Source: Umezawaea endophytica (GTDB lineage: Bacteria > Actinomycetota > Actinomycetes > Mycobacteriales > Pseudonocardiaceae). From it: a DNA stretch of 64,000 nt. Both the position numbers and the translations under genes were made by a program. Where the stretch lies: positions 47,518-111,517 of the forward strand of contig NZ_JANYMP010000031.1 of NCBI RefSeq assembly GCF_025061645.1, given 5' to 3'. Shown one piece after another: positions 8,617-19,666 of the stretch. Below the pieces are notes generated by a model that saw nothing but the letters and a program-made list of their open reading frames with translations, did not search any database and was not told the origin of the DNA. Every line of letters begins with the position of its first letter. Within the stretch, counting starts at the first letter, position 1.

Positions 8617-9009
8617 ATGAGAGGAACGGTGAAGCTGGCGGCGGCCGTCGCGGGGGTGGCGCTGCCGCTGGTGCTGATCGCGACTCCGGCTCAAGCCGGG
8701 ACGCCCAAGGGGGACGGCGTGACGGTGCAGCACTACGCCTGCAACAGCGCGGTGGTACCGCCGAACTCGGACCCGATCTCGGCGATCACGGGCGGCAGCT
8801 CCGGTGCGCGCATCCGCACCGGCTCGTCCACGTCCTGCACGGCGGTCGGCTCGATCGAGCCTTCCCACCGCTTGGACTTCTACTGCTACACGCTCGGGAA
8901 CGACGGCTACACGTGGACCTACCTGCGGAACACCAGCACCAGCAGGCAGGGTTGGGTCCGCGACGACCTGCTGCCGAACTACGGCAGCAGCTACCACTGC
9001 CCGAACTGA
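8617..9009 (+). CDS. small secreted Cys-containing SH3-like protein
   Basis: 130 residues from an ATG with a strong AAGGGGGAG site. A Sec signal peptide covers residues 1-28 (MRGTVKLAAAVAG through TPAQA), with likely cleavage after AQA. The roughly 100-residue mature part contains six Cys, suggesting disulphides. Its pattern (GARIRTGSSTSC, LDFYCYTLGNDGYTWTYLRN, GWVRDDLL) resembles bacterial SH3-like wall-binding domains. Role unknown; probably extracellular or wall-associated. A hairpin at 9032 ends the transcript. Confidence 0.75.
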   Translation: MRGTVKLAAAVAGVALPLVLIATPAQAGTPKGDGVTVQHYACNSAVVPPNSDPISAITGGSSGARIRTGSSTSCTAVGSIEPSHRLDFYCYTLGNDGYTWTYLRNTSTSRQGWVRDDLLPNYGSSYHCPN

Positions 9010-9031
9010 GGTAACTCGGGGGGACAAGGCC

Positions 9032-9062
9032 GGACGCCGCGGGCTCGACGGCCGCGGCGTCC
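9032..9062 (+). terminator. hairpin terminator
   Basis: An 11-bp perfect GC-rich stem (9032-9042 with 9052-9062) has a nine-base loop and starts 22 bases after the stop of the secreted protein gene. There is no clear T-run, as is usual in high-GC actinomycetes. Confidence 0.7.
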
Positions 9063-9328
9063 AGCCCGCGCCGAGACCACGACACCTTCCGGTGGTCGGG
9101 GAGTCGTTCTCCCGCCTGGAACGGACGGTGCTGGAGGCATCCACACGCTTGAAGTCACTCAGGACCACGATCACAACCCTCTGCGCCGTCGTCACCGAAC
9201 CCACCCACGAAACCACGGCCGACAACGTCCTCACGATGCCGAACCGGAGACACCGCGATGCCTGAACCGATCACACGATCAACAGGGACGCCGCGGTTCG
9301 GTCCTGCGCCACGAATCCGAGATCGCAG
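9063..9328. other. intergenic region, no feature seen
   Basis: From the terminator at 9032-9062 to the SMI1-like gene stop at 9329 no gene or clear regulatory element is visible. Short open frames here have no ribosome site or recognisable product. Confidence 0.5.
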
Positions 9329-9943
9329 TCACAGGTAGTCGCGCCAGAACGGCACAGTGGACTGCGGGGACCAGTCGTCGGGGTGCTCGGGCCGAGGTTC
9401 CTCGAACTCTTGGTCGACGTAGTCGACCAGGTCGGCCCCGTAGCAGATGATGTCCGTTCCCCACACCGACAGAACCGGATGTCCGAACGTGCCGCGTCCT
9501 GCGGGCAGAAACCGATGCGCGTAGATCGGGACCAACCTGGGCGCCTCAGCCAGCAACCGCCGAGCCGCCGCCACCGCTGCCTCAGGCATGTCCGGCCGCG
9601 CACCCCAGGCCGCATTCCAGTGCCCGCTGCTCTCCACCGCCCGCAACACGCCCTCGACGGGCCAGTCGAGCTGCTCACGGAGCTCGTCAGGGCGACCGTC
9701 GCGCCACTCGGGCCACGGTTTCTCCCAGGCGTAGGAGACCCCCGGTTCCGGCTCGAGAGGGCTGTTCACCGGCAGCCCCGCCGCGAGGAACGCTCGATGA
9801 TCGTCGGCGAACTCAAAACCGTGCTCGCCCTCGATGCGGGCGAACTCCGCGTCGGTCAATCCAGGCGCGATCACGCAGCAACCCAGCTCAGCCAGGCGCC
9901 GCGCGGCCACCACGCCCAGGCCGACATCCCCACCCCTCTGCAC
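9329..9943 (-). CDS. SMI1/KNR4 (SUKH)-like protein
   Basis: 204 residues from a GTG at 9943; downstream in-frame GTG codons (for example before VIAPGLTDAEF) are alternative starts. LTDAEFARIEGEHGFEFADDHRAFLAAGLPV is the hallmark opening of SMI1/KNR4-type proteins. It is followed by a tryptophan-rich section (SYAWEKPWPEWRDG), the conserved LVPIYAHRFLPAG and HPVLSVWGTDIICYGADLVDYV. SUKH proteins often serve as immunity proteins against polymorphic toxins, but many are solitary in actinomycetes. No toxin gene is adjacent, so an immunity role cannot be assigned. Confidence 0.8.
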   Translation of the reverse strand: MQRGGDVGLGVVAARRLAELGCCVIAPGLTDAEFARIEGEHGFEFADDHRAFLAAGLPVNSPLEPEPGVSYAWEKPWPEWRDGRPDELREQLDWPVEGVLRAVESSGHWNAAWGARPDMPEAAVAAARRLLAEAPRLVPIYAHRFLPAGRGTFGHPVLSVWGTDIICYGADLVDYVDQEFEEPRPEHPDDWSPQSTVPFWRDYL

Positions 9944-10139
9944 AGGGGAACCCTAACGGCACAGCGGCGAAGTCGACCAGGTCATGCGACCTGACTCGGC
10001 GGTAAAAATGCCTGGCAGATGGAATTTGATCATGATTTGCCGCCCATCGCCCTAAGGGAGTGCAAAGAAGCGCTGGTCTGTCTTGTCGTGGGTTCGGGGT
10101 CGGCCGGATGGTGTGGGTGATCACATCAGGAGGTCGACT

Positions 10140-11450
10140 ATGGCAGTCGAGGTTGGGCAAGGGCGGGTCGAGGGTGCTTCTGAGCGCCGGGTTGTCGCGA
10201 ATGTGTTGCGGGGGTCCATCGGGAATCTGATCGAGTGGTACGACTGGTACGCGTACACGGCGTTCAGCATCTACTTCGCCGCGGCGTTCTTCCCGAAGGG
10301 GGATCAGACCGCGCAGTTGTTGAACACCGCGGCCGTGTTCGCCGTCGGGTTCCTGATGCGGCCGCTCGGTGGGTGGTTGTTGGGGCGTTACGCGGATCGG
10401 CACGGGCGGCGGGCGGCGTTGACGTTGTCCGTGACGTTGATGGCGTTGGGGTCGTTGATGATCGCGTTGACGCCGTCGTTCGCGACGATCGGGGTCGCGG
10501 CGCCGATCCTGCTGGTGACGGCCCGGTTGTTGCAGGGGTTGTCGGTCGGTGGGGAGTACTCGACGTCGGCCACGTACCTGTCGGAGGTGGCGTCCACGGG
10601 GAAGCGGGGGTTCTACTCCAGCTTCCAGTACGTGACGCTGACCGCCGGGCAGTTGTTGGCGCTGGGCGTGCAGATCGTGTTGCAGCAGGTGCTGACGCGC
10701 GAGGAGATGCTGTCGTGGGGGTGGCGGATCGCGTTCGTCATCGGGGCCACGGGGGCGATCGTGGTGATGTTCCTGCGGCGGGGGATGGACGAGTCCGAGA
10801 GCTTCCAGCGTGAGGGGAAGTCGTCGGAGTCACGGGGGTCTTTGCGGGCTTTGGCGCAGTACCCCAGGGAATGCCTGCTGGTCGTCGGGTTGACGCTGGG
10901 CGGCACGGTGGCGTTCTACACGTACACGACGTACCTGCAGAAGTTCATGATTAATACCAGCGGCATCGACGCGGCGACGGTGAGCTGGATCAACTTCCTG
11001 GCACTGCTGGTGTTCGTCGTGATCCAGCCACTGGCAGGAGGCCTGTCCGACCGGATCGGGCGCAGGCCGCTGCTGCTCGCGTTCGGGGTGCTGGGAGCGG
11101 TCGGCACGGTGCCGCTGCTGACGACGCTGGCGTCGACGACCGGTGCCGTGCAAGCGTTCCTGCTGATGCTGTGCGGGCTGGTGGTCGTGACCGGCTACAC
11201 GTCGATCAACGCCATCGTGAAGGCCGAGCTGTTCCCGACGCGGATCAGGGCGCTCGGGGTCGGGCTGCCGTACGCGCTGACGGTGGCGATCTTCGGCGGC
11301 ACGGCCGAGTACGTGGCGCTCGGGCTGAAGTCGGCCGGTCACGAGTCGTGGTTCTACTGGTACGTCTCGGGGTGCGTGCTGATCTCGCTGATCGTCTACG
11401 GCTCGATGCGGGAGACCTCCAAGGAGTCCGCGCTGGAGGAGAAGCCCTGA
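10140..11450 (+). CDS. MHS-family MFS transporter (alpha-ketoglutarate permease-like)
   Basis: 436 residues from an ATG with a canonical AGGAGGT nine bases upstream. Twelve hydrophobic helices are expected. The N-terminal LRGSIGNLIEWYDWYAYTAFSIYFAAAFFP and GFLMRPLGGWLLGRYADRHGRR motifs are typical of the metabolite:H+ symporter (MHS) group that includes KgtP, ProP and ShiA. A second signature, GGLSDRIGRRPLL, is in the C-terminal half. The likely substrate is a dicarboxylate or related organic acid, inferred from the family only. The last 55 bases overlap the convergent azoreductase-like gene. Confidence 0.88.
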   Translation: MAVEVGQGRVEGASERRVVANVLRGSIGNLIEWYDWYAYTAFSIYFAAAFFPKGDQTAQLLNTAAVFAVGFLMRPLGGWLLGRYADRHGRRAALTLSVTLMALGSLMIALTPSFATIGVAAPILLVTARLLQGLSVGGEYSTSATYLSEVASTGKRGFYSSFQYVTLTAGQLLALGVQIVLQQVLTREEMLSWGWRIAFVIGATGAIVVMFLRRGMDESESFQREGKSSESRGSLRALAQYPRECLLVVGLTLGGTVAFYTYTTYLQKFMINTSGIDAATVSWINFLALLVFVVIQPLAGGLSDRIGRRPLLLAFGVLGAVGTVPLLTTLASTTGAVQAFLLMLCGLVVVTGYTSINAIVKAELFPTRIRALGVGLPYALTVAIFGGTAEYVALGLKSAGHESWFYWYVSGCVLISLIVYGSMRETSKESALEEKP

Positions 11451-12088
11451 GCCAGTTCCACCACGGCGAGACGTGCCGCGGCCAGCGATTCCGTGCCCAG
11501 CGCCTGGAACCGCGACGGTCGCGGCACGTCCGGCGCGCGGGTCAGTTCGGCGTGCACGAACCGCACGTCGGCCACGCCCAGCCCGCCGAAGTACGCGAGC
11601 AGGTACGGCTCCAGGAAGTCGTCGCCGCGGCGCCCTCCCCTCGCGGTGACCACGACGACCTCGGTATCTCGCAGCAGGCTCTCCTCCGTGGCCGGGTCGG
11701 TGAACACCCCCGGCACGGTCACGCGGTCGATCCACGCCTTCAACGGCGCCGGGACGGTCAGGTTGTGCACGGGTACGCCGAGCAGCACCGTGTCCGCCGC
11801 CAGCAGTTCGGTCACCAGCGGCAGCGTCGACGCCCACTCGCGCTCCTCCGCCGCGTTGGCCGCCACGGCCGCGACCCCGCCGACCGGCACCGGGTCCCGG
11901 CCCTCCAACCGCCTGCGCAGCGAGCAGTACGCCGGGCCGACCAGGGGCACCGGGTCAGCGGCCACGTCGCGGTACCGGTAGCCCACGGCGCCGTGCCGCT
12001 CCCGCCACGTGTCGGCGTACAGCGAGGTGAGGTGCTTGCTGACCGAATTGCCCGAATAGCTGGAATCGAGGTGCAGCAAGGACTTCAC
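11396..12088 (-). CDS. FMN-dependent NADH-azoreductase-like flavoprotein
   Basis: 230 residues from the GTG at 12088, which gives the usual AzoR-type start (VKSLLHLDSSYSGNSVSKHL); an upstream frame to 12151 adds a basic extension with no RBS. The early SSYSGNSVS loop fits FMN phosphate binding. GVPVHNLTVPAPLKAWIDRVTVPGVF matches the conserved PMYNFxxPxxLKxxxDxxxxxGxTF region of FMN azoreductases/flavodoxin-like quinone reductases, and VVVTARGG follows. The family reduces quinones and azo compounds with NADH. The 3' end overlaps the MHS permease gene by 55 bases in a convergent arrangement. Confidence 0.82.
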   Translation of the reverse strand: MKSLLHLDSSYSGNSVSKHLTSLYADTWRERHGAVGYRYRDVAADPVPLVGPAYCSLRRRLEGRDPVPVGGVAAVAANAAEEREWASTLPLVTELLAADTVLLGVPVHNLTVPAPLKAWIDRVTVPGVFTDPATEESLLRDTEVVVVTARGGRRGDDFLEPYLLAYFGGLGVADVRFVHAELTRAPDVPRPSRFQALGTESLAAARLAVVELAQGFSSSADSLEVSRIEP

Positions 12089-12236
12089 CGGTTCGGCCCG
12101 CGCGAGCGGGACGGACCGGAGGTGGTTCCTGCGGGGCTGTCTCACGATCACCGGGACAATGGTCGCAGAGCGCCCGCGCGCCTCCCAACCCTCACGGGAA
12201 GTGCACCTGATCGTGTCCGGTCCACAGTGGACCGCG

Positions 12237-13748
12237 TCAGTCGAGCGCCCGCACCTCCTCGGCGGGGTCCGGGGAGAAGAACGAGCCGGGAACGGGTGAC
12301 CCGGCCGCGCCGAGCTTGTTCATCTTCTTCGGCACGGAAGCACCCTGGTAGGTCAGCGGGTGGTCGGCGAGCGGCTGGTGCACCTCGATGTACGCGCCGT
12401 GCGGCAGCCGTTTCACCAGCCCGGTCTCGACGCCGTGCTCGAGCACCGCGCGGTCGGAGTGCTGGAGCCCCAGGCACAGCCGGTAGGTCACGTAGTACGC
12501 CAGCGGCGGCAGCAGCAGGAGGCCGATCCGGCCCGCCCACACCGTGGCGTTGAGCGAGATGTCGAACGCGTGCGCGATCACGTCGTTGGCCGCGGACAGC
12601 AGCGAGACGAGGAAGTACGCGAGCGCCATCGCTCCCAACGACGTGCGCACCGGCACGTCGCGCGGTCGTTGCAGCAGGTTGTGGTGCGCGCGGTCGCCGC
12701 TGAGCCTGCGCTCGATCCACGGGTACAGCGCGGCCAGGCCGGTGAGCAGGGGAAGCCCCAGGATGAACGGGAAGAACGCGGCGGGAACCGTGTAGTCGCC
12801 CAGGTACAGCTCCCACGCGGGCCACAGCCGCAGCAGGCCGTCGGTCCACGCCATGTACCAGTCCGGCACCGTGCCCGCCGACACCTGACCCGCGTTGAAC
12901 GGCCCGAAGTTCCACACCGGGTTGATCTGGAACAGCCCGCCCAGCACGGCGCACACACCGACGACCATCGCCAGGAACACACCGCTCTTCACCATGAACA
13001 CCGGCATGATCCGCACGCCGACCACGTTGGTCTCCTTGCGGCCGACACCGGGGAACTGCGTGTGCTTCTGGTACCAGACCAGCGCCAGGTGCACCGCGAT
13101 CAGCCCGAGCATGATCGCCGGGATCAGCAGCACGTGCAGCGTGTAGATCCGCGGGATGACCTCCGTGCCGGGGAACTCGCCGCCGAACAGCACCCAGTGG
13201 ATCCACGTCCCGACGACGGGGATCGACAGCAGCAGCGACGCCGTGACCCGCAGCCCGCCGCCGGAGAGCAGGTCGTCGGGCAGCGAGTAGCCGAACAGGC
13301 CCTCGACGCAGCCGAGCAGGAACAGCACGATGCCGATGACCCAGTTCAGCTCGCGCGGACGGCGGAACGCGCCGGTGAAGAAGACCCGCAGCATGTGCAC
13401 GACGATCGCGGCCATGAACAGCAGCGCCGCCCAGTGGTGCACCTGACGCACGAACAGGCCGCCGCGCACCTCGAACGAGAGGTCCAGCGTCGACGCGAAC
13501 GCGCGGGACATCTCGATGCCCTGGAGGTTCGTGAACGCGCCGTCGTAGACGACCTCCTCCATCGACGGGTCGAAGAACAGCGCCAGGTACGTACCCGACA
13601 GCAGCAGGACGATGAAGCTGTACAGCGCGATCTCGCCGAGCAGGAACGACCAGTGCGCCGGGAACACCTTGTTGAGCTGTTTTCGCAGGCCGCCCGCGAA
13701 GTGGTAGCGCTGGTCGGCGGCTGTGGCGGCGTTGCTGAGCGAACTCAT
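12237..13748 (-). CDS. qcrB: cytochrome b subunit, stand-alone QcrB paralogue
   Basis: 503 residues from the ATG at 13748 with CAGGGGG eight bases upstream; the reading frame extends further but without a site. The N-terminal cytochrome b half is complete: [22 protein letters not shown], then [34 protein letters not shown] and [30 protein letters not shown], giving the two pairs of heme b histidines. [26 protein letters not shown] matches actinobacterial QcrB. No Rieske (qcrA) or cytochrome c (qcrC) gene is nearby, so this is an orphan copy of a subunit normally in qcrCAB. A second complete qcr operon elsewhere is expected but not visible. Confidence 0.9.
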   Translation of the reverse strand: MSSLSNAATAADQRYHFAGGLRKQLNKVFPAHWSFLLGEIALYSFIVLLLSGTYLALFFDPSMEEVVYDGAFTNLQGIEMSRAFASTLDLSFEVRGGLFVRQVHHWAALLFMAAIVVHMLRVFFTGAFRRPRELNWVIGIVLFLLGCVEGLFGYSLPDDLLSGGGLRVTASLLLSIPVVGTWIHWVLFGGEFPGTEVIPRIYTLHVLLIPAIMLGLIAVHLALVWYQKHTQFPGVGRKETNVVGVRIMPVFMVKSGVFLAMVVGVCAVLGGLFQINPVWNFGPFNAGQVSAGTVPDWYMAWTDGLLRLWPAWELYLGDYTVPAAFFPFILGLPLLTGLAALYPWIERRLSGDRAHHNLLQRPRDVPVRTSLGAMALAYFLVSLLSAANDVIAHAFDISLNATVWAGRIGLLLLPPLAYYVTYRLCLGLQHSDRAVLEHGVETGLVKRLPHGAYIEVHQPLADHPLTYQGASVPKKMNKLGAAGSPVPGSFFSPDPAEEVRALD

Positions 13749-13890
13749 GACCGGTACCCCCTGTCCGGACCGCGGCGGCCCGGGGGTGGACGCACCCCCC
13801 AGGCGTCGATCCGCCTCTCCAGTGTGCCCCTGATCGGTGGCCGGGACACGTGTAATGAAGACGACGGAGACCCGCGATGTGTGACAGGCG

Positions 13891-16563
13891 TCAGTCGCGC
13901 AGCCCCAGCGCCCGCGCGACGACGGTGGCCGAGTGCACCGGCTCGACGCCCGTCCCCTCGCGCACCTGGGTGCGGCAGCTAAACCCGTCGGCGACGACCG
14001 CGGTGTCCGGGTCCGCCTTCCGGACGGCTGGGAACAGCACCTGCTCACCCACGGCCATCGACACGTCGTGGTGCCCGCGCTCGAAGCCGAAGTTGCCCGC
14101 CAGGCCGCAGCACCCGCTGTCGAGCACCTCGGCGGTCACCCCGGACTTCGCCAGCAGGTCCCGGTCGGCGTCGAAGCCCAGCTCGGCGTACTGGTGGCAG
14201 TGCGTCTGCACGATCGCCCTGCCGTCACCGGGAACCCCGTCCAACGACGGGGCCACGTGCTCGGCGAACGTCCGGGTCGCGGCGGCCAGCGCGGCGACGT
14301 CCGGGTCGTCGCCCGCCAGCTCCAGCGCGTCGCCGCGCAGGAACGCCGTGCAGCTCGGCTCCAGCCCGACCACCGGGACGCCCGCACGGGTGAACCTCCG
14401 CAGGATCCGGGCGGTCCGGCGCAGCACCTTGCGGGCCGTGCCGAGCTGGCCGGTCGACATCCACGTCAGTCCACAGCAGACGGTGCGGCCGGGGATCTCC
14501 ACCCGCTGCCCGAGATGCGTGAGCACGGCCGCCGCGTCGTGCCCGATCGACGGCTCGAAGTGGTTGGTGAACGTGTCGGTGAACAGCAGCGCCCTCGGCC
14601 CGTCGACCCCCGAGCGCTGGAACGTCGCCCGGAACGACCGCTTCGCCACGACGGGCATCCGCCGCCGCGGGTCCAGCCCGGCGAGCCGGGGGAACCGCGA
14701 CGTCAGCCGGTTCACCAGCCCGAGCCGCAGCCACAGCGGCAGCCAGCCCATCGAGTAGTGCGCCACCGGCCGCACCCGTCCCCGGTAGTGCTGGTGCAGG
14801 AACTCCGCCTTGTACGTGGCCATGTCCACGTCCACCGGGCAGTCGCGCTTGCACCCCTTGCACCCCAGGCACAGGTCGAGCGCGTCGCGGACCTCGGTCG
14901 ACCGCCACCCGTCCTTCACGACGTCTCCGTTGAGCATCTCGAACAGCAGACGCGCCCGCCCGCGCGTCGAGTGCTGCTCCTCGCGGGTCACGCGGTAACT
15001 CGGGCACATCACGCCGCCGCTGTGGTTCAGGCACTTGCCGACACCGACGCACCGCCGGGTCGCGGCGGCGATGTCGCCGCCGTCGGCGTGCAGCGCGAGC
15101 GCCGTGCGGGTCGGGATGCGGGCGGGCGCGACGAGCACGCGCAGGTCCGCGTCCAGCGGTGCCGGGTCGACGATCCGGCCGGGGTTCATCAGGCCGCGGG
15201 GGTCGAACGCCGCCTTGAACCGGCTGAACGCCTTGAGCGCGGCGGGCGGGTACATCCGCGACAGCAGCTCCGAGCGGGCCTGGCCGTCGCCGTGCTCGCC
15301 GGAGATCGACCCGCCGTGCGCGACCACTAGGTCCGCCGCGTCCTCCAGGAACGACCGGTAGCCCGACGCGAAGTCGAAGTCGATCCGCACGTGCACGCAG
15401 CCCTCGCCGAAGTGCCCGTAGGTCAGGCCGCGCCGTCCGTGCCCCGCCAGCAGCGCGTCGAACTCGCGCAGGTACTTCCCGAGCCGCTCCGGCGGCACGG
15501 CCGCGTCCTCCCAACCCGACCACGCCTCGGTGCCGTCGGCCATCCGCGTCGCCAGGCCCGCGCCGTCCTCGCGGATCCGCCACAGCAGCCGCTGCCGCGC
15601 GGGCGAGGTCACCACGACGGAGCTGGGCGCGATCGACGCCACCCGCTGCGCGGTCCACTCGTCGCGGCACTCGACGAACAGCCAGCTCGCGCCGGGCGGC
15701 AGCAGCGCGAGCGCGGGGGAGTCGGGCGTGCGCTGCCGCACCACGGCGACCATGCCCGCGTCGATGCCCTCCAGCGCCAGCACGTCGTGCTCGCGCAGCG
15801 CCATCACGTTGTCCGCGGCGTCGTAGGTGTCCGCGAACCCCAGCACGGCCAGCACCCGCCGTTCCGGGGCCTCGACCAGCTTCACCGTGGCCCCCAGCAC
15901 CGTCACGCAGGTGCCCTCCGTGCCGACCAGGGCCCGCGTGAGGTCCGGCAGGGCGTCCAGCGCGTACCCGGACACCCGGCGACCCAGCGCCGGGAACCAC
16001 GCCGGGTCGACGTCCGGGAGGTCCAGAGCGGGCGGCGTCCGGGTGTCGAACCGGGTCGCGTTCGGCAGCAGCACGTCGAGAGCCTCGACGTTCTCGCTGG
16101 TCTTGCCCCACGCGACCGAGTGCGCGCCGCACGCGTTGTTGCCGACCATCCCGCCGAGCGTGCACCGCGAGTGCGTCGACGGGTCCGGCCCGAACACCAG
16201 CCCGTGCGGCGCGGCGGCCGCGTTCAGCCGGTCGAGCACGACACCCGGCTGGACCACGGCCAGCCGGCGGTCCGGGTCGACCTCCACGATCCGGTCCAGG
16301 TACCGCGCGAAGTCCAGCACCACCCCCGGCCCGGCCGAGTTCCCCGCGATGCTCGTCCCGGCACCCCGGTTCGTGATCGGCACACCGTGCTCGACCGCCA
16401 ACGACACCGCGGCCAGCACGTCGTCGACCGTTCTGGGCCGCACGACGACCCGCGGCACGTGCCGGAAGTTCGAGGCGTCGGTCGAGTAGACGGCACGGGA
16501 CGAGGCGTCGGTCAGCACGTCACCGGAGACCTCGGCGCGCAGCCGATCGGAGAATTCGCTCAC
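13891..16563 (-). CDS. FAD-binding and Fe-S dehydrogenase fusion (D-lactate/D-2-hydroxyacid type)
   Basis: 890 residues from the GTG at 16563 ([14 protein letters not shown]); the upstream open frame overlaps the divergent fabG and is not used. Residues about 30-230 are a PCMH-type FAD domain ([44 protein letters not shown]). A GlcD-like C-terminal oxidase lobe follows, containing [14 protein letters not shown] and [14 protein letters not shown]. Residues about 560-890 carry the Fe-S part ([35 protein letters not shown]) and CCG motifs ([25 protein letters not shown]). Such fusions oxidise D-lactate, D-2-hydroxyglutarate or similar acids and pass electrons to quinone or cytochrome. It is adjacent to and co-oriented with the orphan cytochrome b. 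The substrate is not determinable. Confidence 0.9.
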   Translation of the reverse strand: MSEFSDRLRAEVSGDVLTDASSRAVYSTDASNFRHVPRVVVRPRTVDDVLAAVSLAVEHGVPITNRGAGTSIAGNSAGPGVVLDFARYLDRIVEVDPDRRLAVVQPGVVLDRLNAAAAPHGLVFGPDPSTHSRCTLGGMVGNNACGAHSVAWGKTSENVEALDVLLPNATRFDTRTPPALDLPDVDPAWFPALGRRVSGYALDALPDLTRALVGTEGTCVTVLGATVKLVEAPERRVLAVLGFADTYDAADNVMALREHDVLALEGIDAGMVAVVRQRTPDSPALALLPPGASWLFVECRDEWTAQRVASIAPSSVVVTSPARQRLLWRIREDGAGLATRMADGTEAWSGWEDAAVPPERLGKYLREFDALLAGHGRRGLTYGHFGEGCVHVRIDFDFASGYRSFLEDAADLVVAHGGSISGEHGDGQARSELLSRMYPPAALKAFSRFKAAFDPRGLMNPGRIVDPAPLDADLRVLVAPARIPTRTALALHADGGDIAAATRRCVGVGKCLNHSGGVMCPSYRVTREEQHSTRGRARLLFEMLNGDVVKDGWRSTEVRDALDLCLGCKGCKRDCPVDVDMATYKAEFLHQHYRGRVRPVAHYSMGWLPLWLRLGLVNRLTSRFPRLAGLDPRRRMPVVAKRSFRATFQRSGVDGPRALLFTDTFTNHFEPSIGHDAAAVLTHLGQRVEIPGRTVCCGLTWMSTGQLGTARKVLRRTARILRRFTRAGVPVVGLEPSCTAFLRGDALELAGDDPDVAALAAATRTFAEHVAPSLDGVPGDGRAIVQTHCHQYAELGFDADRDLLAKSGVTAEVLDSGCCGLAGNFGFERGHHDVSMAVGEQVLFPAVRKADPDTAVVADGFSCRTQVREGTGVEPVHSATVVARALGLRD

Positions 16564-16612
16564 CCGGACGATTGTGATCCGGGTCTGCCGATGTCGGGGT
16601 ACTCGGGGGTAA

Positions 16613-17359
<747 letters not shown>

Positions 17360-17390
17360 TCTTGTACAACCACGTTTACGGAGGAAGCAC

Positions 17391-18158
17391 GTGACGGGAC
17401 TGCTCGAAGGCAAGCGGCTGCTGATCACCGGGGTGATCACCGACGCGTCGATCGCCTTCCACGTCGCCAAGGTCGCGCAGGAGCAGGGCGCGCAGGTGGT
17501 GCTCACGGGGTTCGGCCGGATGAGCCTGGTCGAGCGCATCGCGAAGCGGCTGCCGAACCCGGCGCCGGTCGTCGAGCTGGACGTCCAGAACCAGGAGCAC
17601 CTCGACACGCTGGCCGACCGGGTGCGCGAGCACGTGGACGGCCTCGACGGGCTCGTGCACGCCGTCGGCTACGCGCCGCCGAGCTGCCTCGGCGCCCCGT
17701 TCATGGACGCGCCGTGGGAGGACGTGGCCACGGCGATGCACGTGTCCGCGTACTCGTACAAGGCGCTCGCCGCCGCCGCGCTGCCGCTGCTGACCCGTGG
17801 CAGCTCGATCGTGGGCCTCGACTTCGACGCCCGCCAGGTGTGGCCCGCCTACAACTGGATGGGCCCGGCCAAGGCCGCGTTCGAGTCGATCAACCGGTAC
17901 CTCGCCCGCGACCTCGGCGAGCACGGCGTCCGGGTCAACCTCGTGTCCGCCGGCCCGGTGCGCACGATGGCCGCCAAGTCGATCCCCGGTTTCGCCGACC
18001 TGGAATCCCTGTGGGCGGAGAAGGCCCCGCTCGGCTGGAACGTCGACGACCCGACGCCCGTCGCGCAGTCCGTGTGCGGCCTGCTGTCCGACTGGTTCCC
18101 CGCGACCACCGGCTCGATGGTGTTCGTCGACGGCGGCGTGCACTTCCTGGGTCTCTAG
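17391..18158 (+). CDS. inhA: NADH-dependent enoyl-ACP reductase InhA/FabI
   Basis: 255 residues; GTG start behind a strong GGAGGAAGC. It performs the last reductive step of FAS-II elongation. The N-terminal GKRLLITGVITDASIAFHVA is the characteristic enoyl reductase nucleotide motif. The catalytic pair is Tyr154 (WPAYNWM) and Lys161 (GPAKAAF), equivalent to Tyr158 and Lys165 of mycobacterial InhA. SAGPVRTMAAKSIPGF is the substrate-binding loop. The position equivalent to mycobacterial Ser94 is Ala91 (VHAVGYA). It lies between fabG and hemH in the mycobacterial order. Confidence 0.96.
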   Translation: MTGLLEGKRLLITGVITDASIAFHVAKVAQEQGAQVVLTGFGRMSLVERIAKRLPNPAPVVELDVQNQEHLDTLADRVREHVDGLDGLVHAVGYAPPSCLGAPFMDAPWEDVATAMHVSAYSYKALAAAALPLLTRGSSIVGLDFDARQVWPAYNWMGPAKAAFESINRYLARDLGEHGVRVNLVSAGPVRTMAAKSIPGFADLESLWAEKAPLGWNVDDPTPVAQSVCGLLSDWFPATTGSMVFVDGGVHFLGL

Positions 18159-18239
18159 GGTCGCCCGACCGGGTCGACGTGATCATCGGCACGTCGACCC
18201 GGTTGTGCGGGTTGGCCGAGGCGGGTCCAGGATGTAGCG

Positions 18240-19265
18240 GTGAGTTACGACGCGCTGCTCTGGTTGTCGTTCGGAGGCCCGGAAGGACCAGCGGACGTTC
18301 GTCCGTTCCTGGAAAACGTCACCAGGGGGCGTGGCGTACCACCCGAAAGGCTGGACGAGGTCGAGGTGCACTATCAGCACTTCGGCGGAGTGTCACCGAT
18401 CAACGCCCTCAACCGCGCGGCCATCGACGCCGTGCGCGGCAGCGGGTTCGACCTGCCGGTCTACTTCGGCAACCGCAACTGGCACCCGATGGTCGAGGAC
18501 ACCCTCGCCGAGATGAAGCGCGACTGCGTGCGGCGCGCGCTCGTCTTCCCCACCAGCGCCTACGGCGGTTACTCGGCCTGCCGCCAGTACGACGAGGACA
18601 TCCTGCGCGCCCGCGCGGCCGTCCTCGACGCCCCCGAACTGGTGAAGCTGCGCCAGTTCTTCGACCACCCGCTGTTCATCGGCGCGTTCGCCGACGCGGT
18701 GCGCGCCGCCGCCGTGGAACTGCCCGCCGACTACCGCCTCGTGTTCACCGCGCACTCGGTGCCGGAGTCGGCGGACAAGGCCGCCGGGCCTCCCGGCGAG
18801 GGCGGCCACCGCTACTCCCGCCAGGTCGCCGAGGCGTCCCGCCTGGTCGCCCTCGCGGTCGGCCGCGAGGAGTACGACGTCGTGTGGCAGTCCCGCTCCG
18901 GGCCGCCGCAGATCCCGTGGCTGGAGCCGGACGTCGTCGACCACGTCGAGGCGCTGCACAAGGACGGCGTGAGCGGGGTACTGGTGTGCCCCATCGGGTT
19001 CGTCAGCGACCACCTGGAGGTCGTGTGGGACCTCGACACCGAGGCCCGCGACCGGGCGGCCGAACTCGGCATGGCCTTCGCCCGCGCGGCGACGCCCAAC
19101 GGTGACCCGCGGTTCGCGGAGCTGGTGGTGGAGCTGGTCCGGGAGCACACGGACGGGGTCGCGCCGCGCAAGCTGTCCGACTTCACCGCGGCCGGGTGCA
19201 CGGTCAACGGCGCGCCCTGCGCACCGCTGTGCTGCGAGCCCGCGAAGAGGCCGGGCAAGCACTAG
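18240..19265 (+). CDS. hemH: ferrochelatase (coproporphyrin ferrochelatase type)
   Basis: 341 residues, GTG start at 18240. The start [22 protein letters not shown] is diagnostic for ferrochelatase. The conserved active-site His lies in [12 protein letters not shown], and the Glu/Asp signature in [21 protein letters not shown]. The C-terminal [13 protein letters not shown] cysteines fit the [2Fe-2S]-containing actinobacterial enzymes. In actinobacteria the homologue usually inserts iron into coproporphyrin III (CpfC) rather than protoporphyrin IX. It follows inhA by 81 bp. Its stop codon shares the tetramer CTAG with the stop of the convergent lipoprotein gene. Confidence 0.95.
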   Translation: MSYDALLWLSFGGPEGPADVRPFLENVTRGRGVPPERLDEVEVHYQHFGGVSPINALNRAAIDAVRGSGFDLPVYFGNRNWHPMVEDTLAEMKRDCVRRALVFPTSAYGGYSACRQYDEDILRARAAVLDAPELVKLRQFFDHPLFIGAFADAVRAAAVELPADYRLVFTAHSVPESADKAAGPPGEGGHRYSRQVAEASRLVALAVGREEYDVVWQSRSGPPQIPWLEPDVVDHVEALHKDGVSGVLVCPIGFVSDHLEVVWDLDTEARDRAAELGMAFARAATPNGDPRFAELVVELVREHTDGVAPRKLSDFTAAGCTVNGAPCAPLCCEPAKRPGKH

Positions 19266-19666
19266 CCCACCGGGCACGTCAGCGGTCCGCGTCGCTGGCC
19301 GCCGCCGACCAGGGTGACGGGACCGGCGGCCGTGGTGCAGGCGATCTGGGTGGCGGCGTTGGTGGACAACGAGGTCACGTCGACGGAGACGGTCACGGTC
19401 GAGCCCGCGGCGTCGAGGACGGCGCCTGCGGGGACCTCGGTCGTGTAGCCCTGTTCGCGTTCCCCGGTCGTCGGGCCGACGGCGAGCTGCGCGAGGCCGG
19501 AGGCGGAGTCGGGGCGTGGTACGGGGGTGACGCGGCCGTCGGACACGAAGTACACGGAGATCATGGCCGCCGCCGTCGGGGCCGGGCCGCCGAGGATGAC
19601 GGCACTGGGGCGCACGCCGCAGCCCGTGGCCAGCAGGACGGTCGCGAGAACCACCAGGCGCTTCAC
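19262..19666 (-). CDS. lipoprotein encoded with the AfsQ-like two-component system
   Basis: 134 residues from a GTG at 19666 with GGGAGG upstream, overlapping the kinase stop by four bases (GTGA), so translation is probably coupled. The signal peptide [17 protein letters not shown] ends in a lipobox with Cys17, predicting an anchored extracytoplasmic lipoprotein. The mature part ([46 protein letters not shown]) is GerMN/CseA-like. In Streptomyces a lipoprotein gene of this kind accompanies CseBC- and AfsQ-type systems and is thought to tune the sensor, so a similar role is inferred. Confidence 0.85.
   Translation of the reverse strand: MKRLVVLATVLLATGCGVRPSAVILGGPAPTAAAMISVYFVSDGRVTPVPRPDSASGLAQLAVGPTTGEREQGYTTEVPAGAVLDAAGSTVTVSVDVTSLSTNAATQIACTTAAGPVTLVGGGQRRGPLTCPVG

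Noticed and set aside
12360..13982. 540-codon plus-strand open frame opposite cytochrome b
   Set aside because: It is the antisense shadow of qcrB and the FAD/Fe-S gene end in high-GC DNA; the product is low-complexity Arg/Gln/His-rich with no domain.
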